In this document: piece after piece, positions 1-9,145 of the stretch | Layout: the number at the start of each line of letters is the position of its first letter | Numbering within the stretch: position 1 is the first letter of the stretch | DNA from: Rhodocyclaceae bacterium | GTDB taxonomy: Bacteria > Pseudomonadota > Gammaproteobacteria > Burkholderiales > Rhodocyclaceae | Length of the DNA: 64,000 bases | Assembly (NCBI GenBank): GCA_028713915.1 | Contig: JAQTNK010000012.1 | Coordinates: forward strand, 31,300 to 95,299 | Direction: 5' to 3' | The notes under the pieces: generated by a model | What the model saw: only the letters and a program-made list of their open reading frames with translations | What the model was told of the DNA's origin: nothing | Database searches by the model: none | Translations under genes and position numbers: made by a program

Positions 1-744
1 GGCATGGCCATAGACGACTTCGAAGGTCGCCGGCAGAGCCCCGGCACGCCGTTGTGCTGCCCAGGCACGCAGGACGCGGCGCGCCGTCCGGAAGTCCATC
101 GCGCCCAACAGGCCGTCGCGCACGCCCAGCAGGCGCTGGTCGCGCAGCAGGCCGCGCGGGCCGGCATAAGCGATCTCGATCATTTCCATGTCCATCACCG
201 CGTCGGCGAAGCCGGCCGCGACCAGCATGTCGCCGATGTCGTGCATGTCGTGGAAATTGCGCAGCGTCGTCGCCCCCGCTGCGCGCAGCTCCTTCAAGGT
301 GTCCGGGCCGAGCATCGCGAACATCAGCAGGCCGCCGACTTCCAGCACGCGGTGCAGCTCGCGCAGCGCCGGCAGCGGATCGGGGAGCCAGTGCAGCATG
401 AGGTTCGACCACGCCAGCCCCAGCGAACCTGCCGCCAGCGGCAGTTGGCAGACGTCGGCATTGACGAGCCGCGGCGCGCGGCCGGCGACGCGGGCCAGCA
501 GGCTCGTGCGCGCTTTCACGGCAGCCAGCATCGGCCGGGCGTAATCGACGGCCAGCGGCAAGGCGGCCGGGTAGCGGCGCTGGAGTTCGCGAATGCCGTC
601 GCCGGTGGCGCAGCCGATGTCGGCGATGCGGCGCGGCGCGATCTTGACGTAGTCGAGGCGCTGCGCCATGCGCCGCCCCGTTTCCCGAGCCAGCACGGCG
701 GCCTCGTCGTAGGAGGCGGCGGCGCGGGAAAATTCCGCCTTCAA
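1..744 (-). CDS. bioC: Malonyl-ACP O-methyltransferase BioC (3' end outside window)
   Basis: SAM-dependent methyltransferase that methylates the free carboxyl of malonyl-ACP so the fatty-acid machinery can build the pimeloyl moiety of biotin. Reading the minus strand from 744 gives LKAEFSRAAASYDEAAVLAR, a typical BioC start, then the SAM-binding ADIGCATGDG stretch and the LMLHWLPDPL segment. The frame is open to base 1, where it reads EVVYGHA, close to the usual C-terminus, so only a few codons are missing. The start is a TTG at 744; no better ATG or GTG lies nearby, and the ribosome site is weak. It follows bioB by 13 bases, so the two are probably co-transcribed. Confidence 0.88.
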   Translation of the reverse strand, partial: MKAEFSRAAASYDEAAVLARETGRRMAQRLDYVKIAPRRIADIGCATGDGIRELQRRYPAALPLAVDYARPMLAAVKARTSLLARVAGRAPRLVNADVCQLPLAAGSLGLAWSNLMLHWLPDPLPALRELHRVLEVGGLLMFAMLGPDTLKELRAAGATTLRNFHDMHDIGDMLVAAGFADAVMDMEMIEIAYAGPRGLLRDQRLLGVRDGLLGAMDFRTARRVLRAWAAQRRAGALPATFEVVYGHA

Positions 745-757
745 GATCGCTTCGCGG

Positions 758-1738
758 TCACACGCCGCGCAGGCCCAGGCGCGCGAACAGCGCTTCGTCC
801 TTGCCGGTCTCGGCGTTGCCGGTGGTCAGCAGCTTGTCGCCGTAGAAGATCGAATTGGCGCCGGCGAGAAAGCACAGCGCCTGCAGTTCGTCGCTCATGC
901 CCTGGCGGCCGGCCGACAGCCGCACGTAGCTTTTCGGCATGCTGATGCGGGCGCAGGCGATGGTGCGCACGAACTCGAAGGGATCGAGCGGCGGCACGTC
1001 TTCCAGCGGCGTGCCGGGAATGGCGATCAGATGGTTGATCGGCACCGACTCGGGCGCCGGATCCATGTTCGCCAGCTGCGCCAGCAGCCCGGCGCGGATG
1101 CGCCGCGACTCGCCCATGCCGATGATGCCGCCGCAGCAGATCTTCATGCCGGCGCCGCGCGCCTTCTCCAGTGTCGCCATGCGTTCGGCATAAGTGTGGG
1201 TGCTGACGATCTCGCCGTAGAACTCTTCGGCGGTATCGAGGTTGTGGTTGTAGAAGTCCAGCCCGGCCGCGGCGAGCTTTTCCGCCTGGCCGTCCCTGAG
1301 CAGGCCCAGCGTAACGCAGGTCTCCAGGCCCAGCGCCTTGACGGAGCGGACCATGTCGAGCACGCGCTCGAGGTCGCGATCCTTCGGGCCGCGCCAGGCC
1401 GCGCCCATGCAAAAGCGCGTGGCGCCGCCGGCCTTTGCCGCCTTGGCCGCGGCGAGCACCTGGTCGAGTTCCAGCATCGACTCGCGTTCGAGCTTCGCCT
1501 CATGGCGGGCCGATTGCGAACAGTACTTGCAGTCTTCCGAGCAGCCGCCGGTCTTCACCGACAACAGCGCCGAGCGCTGGATGTCATTGGCATTGAAATG
1601 CTGGCGCTGCACCTGTTGGGCGCGATAGACGAGATCGTTGAAGGGCAGCGCGAAAAGGGTCTCGATGTCTTCGGTCGTCCACTTGGGCGCGGCGGACGAA
1701 ACCAACCCGGCGGGAGTTGCGGCGGAAGCGTGCGGCAT
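758..1738 (-). CDS. bioB: Biotin synthase BioB
   Basis: Radical-SAM enzyme that inserts sulfur into dethiobiotin, the last step of biotin synthesis. The 326-residue protein has the radical-SAM cluster motif CSEDCKYC at about residues 65-72, followed by the conserved [16 protein letters not shown] context. Further family signatures are the [13 protein letters not shown] segment, [12 protein letters not shown], and [12 protein letters not shown] near the C-terminus. The length is close to the family norm (about 320-350). It leads a bioB-bioC pair transcribed away from comF, and the 84-base gap to comF must hold both promoters. Nothing looks truncated. Confidence 0.97.
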   Translation of the reverse strand: MPHASAATPAGLVSSAAPKWTTEDIETLFALPFNDLVYRAQQVQRQHFNANDIQRSALLSVKTGGCSEDCKYCSQSARHEAKLERESMLELDQVLAAAKAAKAGGATRFCMGAAWRGPKDRDLERVLDMVRSVKALGLETCVTLGLLRDGQAEKLAAAGLDFYNHNLDTAEEFYGEIVSTHTYAERMATLEKARGAGMKICCGGIIGMGESRRIRAGLLAQLANMDPAPESVPINHLIAIPGTPLEDVPPLDPFEFVRTIACARISMPKSYVRLSAGRQGMSDELQALCFLAGANSIFYGDKLLTTGNAETGKDEALFARLGLRGV

Positions 1739-1822
1739 GGAGGCGGAGCTCGGTAGAATGGGAGCCGCGCATCATCCGGCAAGGAGCCTGGGTTGTCAAT
1801 TTCGCCTGCGCTGGGAAGGGTT

Positions 1823-2485
1823 ATGTCCGTCCTGCTGCCGCAGGACTGCCTGCTTTGCGGCGCCGCCAGCGGCGCTACCCTGCTGTGCCCCGCCTGCACC
1901 GCGGCGTTGCCGCCGCTGGCGACGCCGCGCTGCCCGGTCTGCGCGCTGCCTGCGCCGGGCGGCGAGCGCTGCGGCGCGTGCCTCAAGGCAGCGCCGGACT
2001 TCGACGCCACCGTCGCCGTCTGGCGCTATGCCTTCCCGCTCGACAAGCTTGTCCAGGCGCTCAAGTTCGAACACCGCCTGGCGCTCGCCGGATTTTTCGC
2101 TTCGGCGCTGTGCGCCGGCCCGCAGCCCGCCGGCGACCTGCTGATGCCGGTGCCGCTCGCGCCCGCCCGGCTCAAGGAACGCGGCTTCAATCAGGCCGTC
2201 GAGATCGCGCGGCCGCTGGCGCGGAAACTGGGCATCGCGTTGAGTCTCGACGACTGCCGGCGAACGCTCGAAACCGCGCCGCAAACCAGCCTGCCCTGGA
2301 AAGAGCGGCGCCGCAACGTGAAGAACGCCTTCGAATGCCGGACCGACCTCACCGGCAAGTCCATCGTCGTCATCGACGACGTCATGACCACGGGTGCCAC
2401 GCTCGGCGAATTCGCCCGCACCCTCAAGCGCCACGGTGCGGTCAAGGTGACCAACTGGGTGGTGGCGCGGGCCGTGCGCGACTGA
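1823..2485 (+). CDS. comF: ComF family phosphoribosyltransferase-like protein
   Basis: Member of the ComF/GntX family, linked to DNA uptake or DNA metabolism in several bacteria; its exact reaction is not established. The protein starts with cysteine pairs typical of a zinc-binding region (CLLCG, CPAC, CPVC, CGAC within the first ~60 residues) and ends with a type I phosphoribosyltransferase fold whose PRPP loop reads VIDDVMTTGAT. I chose the ATG at 1823 because a GGAAGGG ribosome site lies just upstream; an in-frame TTG at 1793 would add ten residues. It is divergent from bioB and its stop lies one base from the end of the convergent mshN gene. Confidence 0.88.
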   Translation: MSVLLPQDCLLCGAASGATLLCPACTAALPPLATPRCPVCALPAPGGERCGACLKAAPDFDATVAVWRYAFPLDKLVQALKFEHRLALAGFFASALCAGPQPAGDLLMPVPLAPARLKERGFNQAVEIARPLARKLGIALSLDDCRRTLETAPQTSLPWKERRRNVKNAFECRTDLTGKSIVVIDDVMTTGATLGEFARTLKRHGAVKVTNWVVARAVRD

Positions 2486-2486
2486 T

Positions 2487-3620
2487 TCAGCGCAGGTGCT
2501 GCTTCAAGGCGCCGGCGAGTTCTTGCGGCAGGTCGCCCGCCTCCCTGGCCTTGAGGAAAGCGTCGCGGGCTTCCTGCGGCTTTTGCTCGGCTTCGAGCGA
2601 CAGGCCCAGGCCGTACCACCAGCGTCCCTCCGCCGGCCGCAGGCTGACGGCGGCGGTGTAGCGTTCGCTCGCTTCGCGGTAGCGCTTCTGCTTTTGCAGC
2701 AGCAAGGCCTGGAAGGCCTGGTAGTCGGCGCTCTGGCCGGCGTAAGCGGCATGGCGCGCCAGGGTTTCCGTCGCCTCGGCGAGCTTGCCGTTCTCCATTT
2801 GCAGGCGCGCCAGGGCCATCGCCCAGCCGGTCTGCGTCGGGTCGAGCGCCAAACCTTCGGCGGCCAGCGTCTGCGCCTCGGCCCACTGCTCCTGCCGCAT
2901 CAACAGGCTCAACAGCGCCTGCCGCGCGAAGACATGTTGCGCGTCAAGGCGCAAGACGGCGTGCAAGCGGTCGATGGCCTCGGCGCTGGCACCGCGGCGC
3001 AAGGCGAAGACGGCTTTGTTGTACTCGTTCTCGGCGACCTCGTTGGCGACCGAGGCATGCGGGCGCTTGTCGATGCTCGTCGCCGCGGCCGCCGCGGCGC
3101 GCAGGGACGGCGCCGCGGCGGGCGCCGCATTGCGCTTGTCCCGCGCCGACGAGCCCTCTGCCATCGTGGCCGGCGCGTTGTCCTTGGCCGCCTCGGCGCG
3201 CGCCGGGGCACGATGCGGCACTTCCTGAAGGAATTCGCTGAGCTTGGGGCCAAATACCGGCAGCTCGGCGGACGCCTGGACCGGCGCTGGCGCCGCGGCC
3301 TGGGCGACGGCGGCAGGCGGCGGCGCCGGCTGCGGCTGCGGCTGCGGCTGCGGTGGCGCCGGCGGCTGCGCCGGCGCCGAGGCCTGAGGCTGCACTGGCG
3401 CCGAGGCCTGAGGCTGCACTGGCGGCGCCGATTGGACTTTCGTCCAGTACCACACCCCCGCCGCCGCGGCGAGCGTCAGCGCGGACGCCAGCGCCAGCAG
3501 CGGCCAATTTCGGCCGCCGCGCTGCGGCGCTGCATGCACTTCGTTCTGCAGCGGCGCGCGCTCCGCCGCCGGGGCGCGACGCGCATCGAGGTCGCGCAGC
3601 ATCTGGTTTATCAGGCTCAT
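2487..3620 (-). CDS. mshN: MSHA biogenesis protein MshN-like, TPR repeat protein
   Basis: Bitopic inner-membrane TPR protein of the mannose-sensitive haemagglutinin (MSHA) pilus machine. The start MSLINQMLRDLDARR at 3620 is typical of MshN/GspB-like proteins; an upstream in-frame start at 3662 would add 14 residues without family character. A single membrane helix follows (about residues 40-58, WPLLALASALTLAAAAGVW). Next is a Pro/Gln/Ala-rich linker in which QPQASAP occurs twice and PQ dipeptides recur, and then TPR-like helical repeats from about residue 190 to the end. It is the last gene of the long minus-strand msh operon, after mshM. Confidence 0.82.
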   Translation of the reverse strand: MSLINQMLRDLDARRAPAAERAPLQNEVHAAPQRGGRNWPLLALASALTLAAAAGVWYWTKVQSAPPVQPQASAPVQPQASAPAQPPAPPQPQPQPQPAPPPAAVAQAAAPAPVQASAELPVFGPKLSEFLQEVPHRAPARAEAAKDNAPATMAEGSSARDKRNAAPAAAPSLRAAAAAATSIDKRPHASVANEVAENEYNKAVFALRRGASAEAIDRLHAVLRLDAQHVFARQALLSLLMRQEQWAEAQTLAAEGLALDPTQTGWAMALARLQMENGKLAEATETLARHAAYAGQSADYQAFQALLLQKQKRYREASERYTAAVSLRPAEGRWWYGLGLSLEAEQKPQEARDAFLKAREAGDLPQELAGALKQHLR

Positions 3621-3708
3621 AGCATGACCTCGTATTCCGGCGCCTGCGGCCCGGCGGAGCACCGCAGTGCCGCAGGGCGGCGCCGGTAAATGAAAACGTT
3701 GCGGACCA

Positions 3709-4530
3709 TCACATCCAGCCGCGCCGGAACGCGCTCTCCGTGTCTTTCACGGCGCGGCGCACATGCGGGTAGCCGGCGCGCGCGGCGCCTTCGCCGAAGG
3801 CCGACAGCAGCGCCTTGTGGGCCAGCACGTTCACCAGGCGCGGCAACCCTTTCGAATGACGATAGATGGCCCAGTGCGCGGCACGCGAAAACAGCGAGGG
3901 ACCGCGCAGGCCGGCAACGCGCAGGCGGTGCTGCAGGTAGATGTCGACTTCGTGGCGCGCCAGGCCCGGCATGCGGTAATGGAACGAGATGCGCTGCAGC
4001 ACCTGGCGCGCCGACTTCTCGGCGAGAAGCTCGTCGAGCTCGGGCTGGCCGAAGAGCACGATCTGGATCAGCTTGCTTTTTTCCGTTTCCAGGTTCGACA
4101 GCATGCGCAAGGTTTGCAGCGTCGGCAGCGACATCATCTGCGCCTCGTCGATCAGCAACACGGCCGTCCGGCCCTGCGCGGCGATGTCGAGCACGCGGCG
4201 GTTGATGGCCTTGACGAGCATCGAGGCATCCCTGCCGGAATCGGCACCGAGTTCGGCCGCCACTTCGCCCAGCATGGCGCGCGGCTGCAGCTGCGGATTG
4301 GGCAGGTAGGCGACGACGTGCTCGTCGCCGAGCAGGGAGAGCAGCTTGCGGCACAGCAGGGTCTTGCCGACGCCGACCTCGCCGGTGATCTTGATGAAGC
4401 CCTCGCCGCCGTGGATCGCCAGCAGCAGCGTGTTCAGCGCTTCCTCGTGGGCGGCGACGGCACAGGTGAACTGCGTATCCGGCGTGATGCTGAACGGCAA
4501 TTCGTCGAGGCCGAAGTGAGTCAGATACAT
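3709..4530 (-). CDS. mshM: MSHA biogenesis ATPase MshM (ExeA/GspA family)
   Basis: AAA+ ATPase of the ExeA/GspA family, thought to work with MshN/MshL to place or assemble the secretin through the cell wall. The 273-residue protein shows Walker A GEVGVGKT (about 46-53), Walker B VLLIDEAQM (about 122-130) and the family start MYLTHFGLDELPFSITPD. It lacks the C-terminal peptidoglycan-binding domain found in some ExeA proteins, as MshM does. It lies 10 bases downstream of mshL, and 88 bases separate it from the MshN start. Confidence 0.9.
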   Translation of the reverse strand: MYLTHFGLDELPFSITPDTQFTCAVAAHEEALNTLLLAIHGGEGFIKITGEVGVGKTLLCRKLLSLLGDEHVVAYLPNPQLQPRAMLGEVAAELGADSGRDASMLVKAINRRVLDIAAQGRTAVLLIDEAQMMSLPTLQTLRMLSNLETEKSKLIQIVLFGQPELDELLAEKSARQVLQRISFHYRMPGLARHEVDIYLQHRLRVAGLRGPSLFSRAAHWAIYRHSKGLPRLVNVLAHKALLSAFGEGAARAGYPHVRRAVKDTESAFRRGWM

Positions 4531-4540
4531 CTGCGGCCTT

Positions 4541-6268
4541 CTATTTCCCCACGCCGAACTGGATGGGGTCGAGATCGCGCAGGCGTGCGCTGGATTGATC
4601 GATATCGTGCCCCCAGTCGCTGTCGTCGGAAATCACGGTCGGCTTCAACAGGATGACGAGTTCGCGCTTGGTGAGCGTGTTGCCGCGCTGTCCGAACAAG
4701 GCGCCGGCCGTCCCCATCGCACTCGCCCCCGGCAGCCCGGTATTGTTGACGTCCTGTTCCTGGCGCATCAGGCCGCCGATGGCGACGATATTGCCGTCCT
4801 TGGCGCGGATGATGCTGTCGGTCTCGTTCACGCTGCTCGAGGCGAGTGGCAGCGTCAACGTGCCGCCGGCGTTGCCGAGGTCGAGGTTCTTCGTCTTTTC
4901 GGTCACCACGCTCACCGCCGGGTGGATATGCAGGATGATGTTGTTGTCCTCGTCGATCTGCGGCGTGACGTCGAGCGATATTCCGGAGAAATAGGATTGC
5001 AGCGTCACGCTGGGCGTGACGATGGGCGCGGCGCCGACCGTCGATTGCGTCACGGTGGTCGTGACGTTGGTGACGAACAAGTCGTCGGTGCCCACCTTGA
5101 GCACCGCCTTCTGGTTGTTGATGGTGGCGATGCGCGGGCTCGACAGCACCGAGACGCTGCCCTGGGTCTCGAGAAAATTCAGCAGTGCGGCGAAGTTGGC
5201 GGTCTGGAAGGCGAGGCCGAAGAAGCCCTTGCCGAGCGACTGGGCGACGACGGAACCGAACTTCCCGGGCGTGACGATCGAGGTATCGCTGGACGCCATG
5301 GACTGGGCGCCGCCGCTGCTCGACGTCGCCCGCAAGGTGGTGGTCGCGCCCGAGACGCCGGCGACGCTCTGGCTGTTGGGGCCGCTCTTGAAGGCCGCCC
5401 AGTTGACCCCCGACTGGTAGTCCTGGCTCAGCGTGACGTCGATGATCTTGGCTTCGAGGATCACCTGGCGTTCGACCACCGTCTGCGTCGCCTTGAGGTA
5501 GTTCTCGACGGAACGCAGCTCGCTCGGCAAGGCGCGAACGACAATGACGCCCGATTGCGGGCTCACCACGACGCTGCGGCCTTCGCCCGTGCCGATGAGC
5601 GTCGTTAATGCCGTTGTCAGCGGGCCCCAGAAATCGTTGTCCGTCGTCGTCTGCACCCGGCTGGTGAGATTGGCGTTCGAGTTGTTGGCTGCGCCGGGCG
5701 GTACTGGCGCCGACGAACCGGTCGGCGCCATGGGGAGGGCGGCACCGCCGCTGCTCGAACTGGCGCCCGACGTGACCCGCACTTCAGACGATCCCTGCCG
5801 CTTCGATGCCAGGTAGTTGACCTGGAACATCCGCGTCTGCAAGGTATTCGGCTGAATCGTGATGCGATTGCCCTTGATGGTGAATTCGTAGCCGTAGAGT
5901 TCGCGGATCGCCTCGAGCGCCTCCTTCACCGTCACGTCCTTCAGGCGTATGGTGATCTGGCCGCTGACCTCGGGCGTCACCAGCATGTTGTAGGGTGTAC
6001 CGGTGACCAGTGCCATGAACACCTGCGCCGCCTGGGCATTGACGACCGAAAGGTCGAAGCGCGGTTCGGCCTCGGCATTCTTCGGCATCTCGACCGTCAG
6101 CGGCGGCATCAGGGCCTTGTCCGCCGCTTCGTCGGCCTTCCGTGCCGTCGCCGCCTGGCGGACTGCGTCGCTGGCCTGGTCATACACGACTCCGCCGCGC
6201 AGCGGCGTCGGCGCACAGGCCGAAAGCGCGATGCTCGCGAGGATTATGCATAGGAGCCTGATGGTCAT
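4541..6268 (-). CDS. mshL: MSHA pilus outer-membrane secretin MshL
   Basis: Secretin that forms the outer-membrane pore for the MSHA-type pilus. The 575-residue product begins with a lipoprotein signal (IILASIALSAC; lipobox LSAC with Cys at about residue 18). Then come an N-domain with the STN-like segment VSGQITIRLKDVTVKEALEA, a Ser/Gly-rich loop (about 175-200), and a C-terminal secretin domain with the conserved GSVSVLSSPRIATINNQKA and VPVIGGL-like NIVAIGGLM motifs. It overlaps mshK by four bases (ATGA). The length matches the family (about 550-580). Confidence 0.94.
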   Translation of the reverse strand: MTIRLLCIILASIALSACAPTPLRGGVVYDQASDAVRQAATARKADEAADKALMPPLTVEMPKNAEAEPRFDLSVVNAQAAQVFMALVTGTPYNMLVTPEVSGQITIRLKDVTVKEALEAIRELYGYEFTIKGNRITIQPNTLQTRMFQVNYLASKRQGSSEVRVTSGASSSSGGAALPMAPTGSSAPVPPGAANNSNANLTSRVQTTTDNDFWGPLTTALTTLIGTGEGRSVVVSPQSGVIVVRALPSELRSVENYLKATQTVVERQVILEAKIIDVTLSQDYQSGVNWAAFKSGPNSQSVAGVSGATTTLRATSSSGGAQSMASSDTSIVTPGKFGSVVAQSLGKGFFGLAFQTANFAALLNFLETQGSVSVLSSPRIATINNQKAVLKVGTDDLFVTNVTTTVTQSTVGAAPIVTPSVTLQSYFSGISLDVTPQIDEDNNIILHIHPAVSVVTEKTKNLDLGNAGGTLTLPLASSSVNETDSIIRAKDGNIVAIGGLMRQEQDVNNTGLPGASAMGTAGALFGQRGNTLTKRELVILLKPTVISDDSDWGHDIDQSSARLRDLDPIQFGVGK

Positions 6269-6657
6269 TTACTCACCTTTTCGTCGGGATTCTTGCGCTT
6301 CCTTGCGGCATCTTTCCCGCCACTCGTCACTGGTACTTTTTCCACGCCGGGAATCAGCATCAGCGTTTCCAGTCCGCTCGCCGTCTTCAGCGTCACCGAA
6401 TCCTCGCCGATCTTGACGACCCGGGCGTCGCCGATGCGCCCGCCGAGCACGACGTATTCGCCGTTGATGATGGCTGCGGGCTTGCCGCGATTGCTGCGGA
6501 TGATCGACTGCAGGCTGGACGTCTCGGGCTTGTCGTCGGCGGCCCCGGCATTGCCGAGCGACGCCGGCGGGCGCGTCGGATCGGCCAGCGTCTGCGCATG
6601 GGCGGCCGTGGCCGCCGTCGCCAGCATCATGGCAATGGCATACACGCGCATGGTCAT
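6265..6657 (-). CDS. mshK: MSHA biogenesis protein MshK
   Basis: Small periplasmic pilus-assembly protein of 130 residues, a counterpart of the PilP/GspC-type linker between the inner-membrane platform and the secretin. It has an N-terminal signal peptide (cleavage near AHAQ, about residue 21) followed by DPTRPPAS, the family hallmark. A compact beta domain then carries the segments SIIRSNRGKPAAIING and VVLGGRIGDARVVKI. The tail is Lys/Arg-rich. It sits between mshJ and mshL with one base and a four-base overlap respectively, so it is translated within the same operon. Confidence 0.88.
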   Translation of the reverse strand: MTMRVYAIAMMLATAATAAHAQTLADPTRPPASLGNAGAADDKPETSSLQSIIRSNRGKPAAIINGEYVVLGGRIGDARVVKIGEDSVTLKTASGLETLMLIPGVEKVPVTSGGKDAARKRKNPDEKVSK

Positions 6658-6658
6658 C

Positions 6659-7342
6659 CTAGACCACCAGCCATATCGAATCGGAACTCAACGTATAGAC
6701 GGTCAACGTCAACTCGCTTTTCGGGTAGGTAGCGACGGCCAGCGACATGTTTCCCCAGAACAGCCGCTGCGGCAGTCGTTCGAGATCGGAAACGTAGGCG
6801 AGCAAGTCGAGATAGTTGCCGGAGATCTTGATCTCGATGCCGTGCTTGTGGATGCCGGCGCCTTTGGCGGGCACCGCCGGCGCGGTCTTGCCGTCCGTCG
6901 ACTTGACCTCCGGCAGCGCCAAGAGGGGCACTGGCGGCAGGGTTTGCAGGCTCACCAGCTCGAGTCCGCGATGCCGCGCCAGCAGCGACCGCAGCAACTC
7001 CTGCACCCGTTCGGGGGGGAGCAGGATGCGGTCGTATTCGTGCAATTCCTGATCGACGACGGCGATCTGATGCTTCAGGTCCGCCAACGCCGCCTTGCTG
7101 CTGGCGTCGGGGTCCTTGAGTTGCGCCATCAGGCCCGCAAGCTGCGCCTGCAAGGACTGCATGTCTGCCTTGTCCCTGGTGATCTGCTTTTGGATATTCG
7201 CTGCGCGCGAACTCGCCGGATCGATCCAGAGGTCATATCCGATCATGAGAATGCCCAGCAGAGCCGCCACCGCGACGACCCCCTTCTCCCGCTTTTGCAG
7301 GGCGGCGAACTTGGCCTCCAGGGCCTGCCAGCGCGCTTTCAT
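6659..7342 (-). CDS. mshJ: MSHA biogenesis protein MshJ (PilO-like)
   Basis: Bitopic inner-membrane component of the pilus alignment complex, equivalent to PilO. The 227-residue protein has a short cytoplasmic start, one membrane helix (about 22-40, GVVAVAALLGILMIGYDLW), a coiled-coil stretch (about 45-110, rich in heptad Leu/Ala/Gln) and a C-terminal ferredoxin-like beta region ending SDSIWLVV. PPERVQELLRSLL and GIEIKISGNYLDLLAYV are family signatures. The start codon overlaps the stop of the upstream PilN-like gene by one base. Confidence 0.88.
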   Translation of the reverse strand: MKARWQALEAKFAALQKREKGVVAVAALLGILMIGYDLWIDPASSRAANIQKQITRDKADMQSLQAQLAGLMAQLKDPDASSKAALADLKHQIAVVDQELHEYDRILLPPERVQELLRSLLARHRGLELVSLQTLPPVPLLALPEVKSTDGKTAPAVPAKGAGIHKHGIEIKISGNYLDLLAYVSDLERLPQRLFWGNMSLAVATYPKSELTLTVYTLSSDSIWLVV

Positions 7343-8109
7343 CAGTGCCCCTCCGCAGCCGGGCTGCCCGCTGCGCCCGACGGCCGCGCGGCCGGGACCG
7401 GTGTCAGCGTGAATTCGTGGAAGGGCGGCGGACCCGCGGTGGCCGAAGTCGGCGCCGGCGCCGCTGCCGGCGTCTGTGCCGGCTCAGGCGTCCGCGACCG
7501 TGGAGCCTGAACTGCGGGTGGCGCAGGCGCTGGCGCCGGCGGCTGATCCGTAGTCTCGGCCTTGCCGGCCGTAACCGTCAGAGCGGCAAAGGCGCGGCCC
7601 TTGAAGGCCGGCTCGGCGTCAAGGCGGCGGATGTATTCCGGCAGCAGCGCAGGGTCGGTCATGCGTCCGCGGATTTCCATCGATGCCCCGCCGTCGCTGA
7701 TGGTGAGGCCCGTCAGCCAGAGGCCGTTCGGCGTCTGGCGCGCCAAGCCGCGCAAATACTCGGCGTAGCCCGCCGCTTCGGCACCGACGCCTTTCTTCAG
7801 CACCACGACGAGCGCGCTGCGCAAGGCCAACAGGTCACGCGCCGAGGCCAGGTCGGCTTCCAGTTGCGGATCCGGCTTCCTCTCGGCCAACTGTTTGCCC
7901 ATGGCGATCATCTGATCCTGCAGACCCTTGACCTGCGGCGCAAGCGCCTGGCTTTCGCTTTCGAGCGTGCCAAGGTGCGTGCGCACCACCGCTCCCCAAC
8001 CGCCCACCAGCAGCAGCAAGACAACTGCGGCCGCCGCCAGATTGGCGGCCGTCAGCAGCTCGCGCTTGCGCAGCAGTGCCGGATCGTAGAGATTGATCTG
8101 CTGGCTCAT
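7342..8109 (-). CDS. mshI2: PilN-like pilus alignment protein (MshI2)
   Basis: PilN counterpart of the MSHA machine. It begins with MSQQINLYDP, the INLYDP/INLL-type motif through which PilN binds the cytoplasmic PilM/MshI protein. One membrane helix (about 22-42) and a coiled coil (about 48-100) follow, with a periplasmic domain to about residue 185. The last ~65 residues form a Pro/Ala-rich low-complexity tail (PAPAPAPPAV and similar), which is longer than expected for PilN. It is sandwiched between mshI (four-base overlap) and mshJ. The name follows the Vibrio/Shewanella convention. Confidence 0.82.
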   Translation of the reverse strand: MSQQINLYDPALLRKRELLTAANLAAAAVVLLLLVGGWGAVVRTHLGTLESESQALAPQVKGLQDQMIAMGKQLAERKPDPQLEADLASARDLLALRSALVVVLKKGVGAEAAGYAEYLRGLARQTPNGLWLTGLTISDGGASMEIRGRMTDPALLPEYIRRLDAEPAFKGRAFAALTVTAGKAETTDQPPAPAPAPPAVQAPRSRTPEPAQTPAAAPAPTSATAGPPPFHEFTLTPVPAARPSGAAGSPAAEGH

Positions 8110-9047
8110 GCCAGCACTTCCTCAGCGCGCAGCGCGGCGCCGATGGCCAGCAAGGCTTCGGCCTGACGCTCGGGTTCCGCGAGGGCCGGCACCCGCTCAA
8201 GGTTCAGCACCGCGGTCAAGTCCAGCAGTTCCACCGTTTGGTAGAGATTGGATTTCAGGTATTCGACAAAGGCCTTGGCGCCCGAAACCGGTGCCACGAG
8301 GAGCCGGGAAAGGGTGATGAAACTATAGTTGCGATCGAAGTTGTCGAGCGAGCGCTGCACGTCGAGCAGGACACGCTCAAAGACCCCGCCGGGGCCATCG
8401 CTGCCGCGCGCCAGAAGTTCCGCGGCGGCGACGTCGATATGCCGCGTAGCGAACAGCTCGCCCTTGTAAGTGAAGACCAGCCGGCCGCCGTCGCTGTTGA
8501 AACTCAGCAGCGCCAGGCCACGGTTCTCCTCCTCGAACAGCGCGGCGACGTTGCGCTGCGCGAGTTCCGGAACGTCGATCGCCGCCAGCGGAATTCCCGC
8601 ATCCTGGAAAAGGCGGATGCGCGGCGCCAGTTCGGCATGGCTGGCGGCCACGGCGAACACCTGCGGCCCGCGGCCGACGCCGCCGCCGCCCGGAATGTCG
8701 ATGACATCGACGCCGGCCTGATCGACCGGGAAATCCACCAGTTCCTTGATGCGCCAGCGCGTCGCGTCGCGCCGCTCCTCGGCCGGCACCTGGGGCGCCT
8801 CGACTTGGACGATCTGGTATTGGCCATGCCGCAGCAGCGTCGTGCAGCGGCCGTGCAGGTGCGCCCGCAGCTTCTTGAGGGCACTGAGCTCCTCGCCCTC
8901 GAAGACGGTCGACTCCCACCCGTAAACTTCGGGACGCTGGTCCGCGCCACGCCGCACCTCAGCGATCTCGATCACGCCCGGAGAGAAGATCACGGAAATC
9001 CAGTTGTCGCTTTGTGCTTTTTGGCGGCGTCGCGGCCACATGCTCAC
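8106..9047 (-). CDS. mshI: PilM-like actin-fold pilus protein MshI
   Basis: Cytoplasmic actin-like (PilM-type) protein of the pilus alignment complex; it should bind the N-terminus of the next gene's product. The 313-residue protein has an acidic N-terminal half with the VIFSPGVIEIAEV and RWRIKELVDFPVD segments, and a GLALLSFNSDGGRLVFTYKG stretch resembling the second phosphate-binding region of the fold. The GTG at 9047 sits about six bases after a GAGGG ribosome site; an ATG two codons later is the alternative. The 98-base gap upstream (9048-9145) includes an AT-rich GATAATATT that could serve as an internal -10 element, but no clear -35 is visible. Confidence 0.85.
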   Translation of the reverse strand: MSMWPRRRQKAQSDNWISVIFSPGVIEIAEVRRGADQRPEVYGWESTVFEGEELSALKKLRAHLHGRCTTLLRHGQYQIVQVEAPQVPAEERRDATRWRIKELVDFPVDQAGVDVIDIPGGGGVGRGPQVFAVAASHAELAPRIRLFQDAGIPLAAIDVPELAQRNVAALFEEENRGLALLSFNSDGGRLVFTYKGELFATRHIDVAAAELLARGSDGPGGVFERVLLDVQRSLDNFDRNYSFITLSRLLVAPVSGAKAFVEYLKSNLYQTVELLDLTAVLNLERVPALAEPERQAEALLAIGAALRAEEVLA

Positions 9048-9145
9048 GAAATACCCTCAACTATTTGGGATGAATTCAATATTATCATCTGCAGGAAGGC
9101 GGTTCCCCGGGATCGGAAAGAAAACCCGGCCAGCTTGGCGGCCAG

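Noticed and set aside
4595..5608. Long plus-strand frame opposite mshL
   Set aside because: It is antisense to a well-supported secretin gene, shows no family motif and has the biased composition expected of GC-rich shadow frames.
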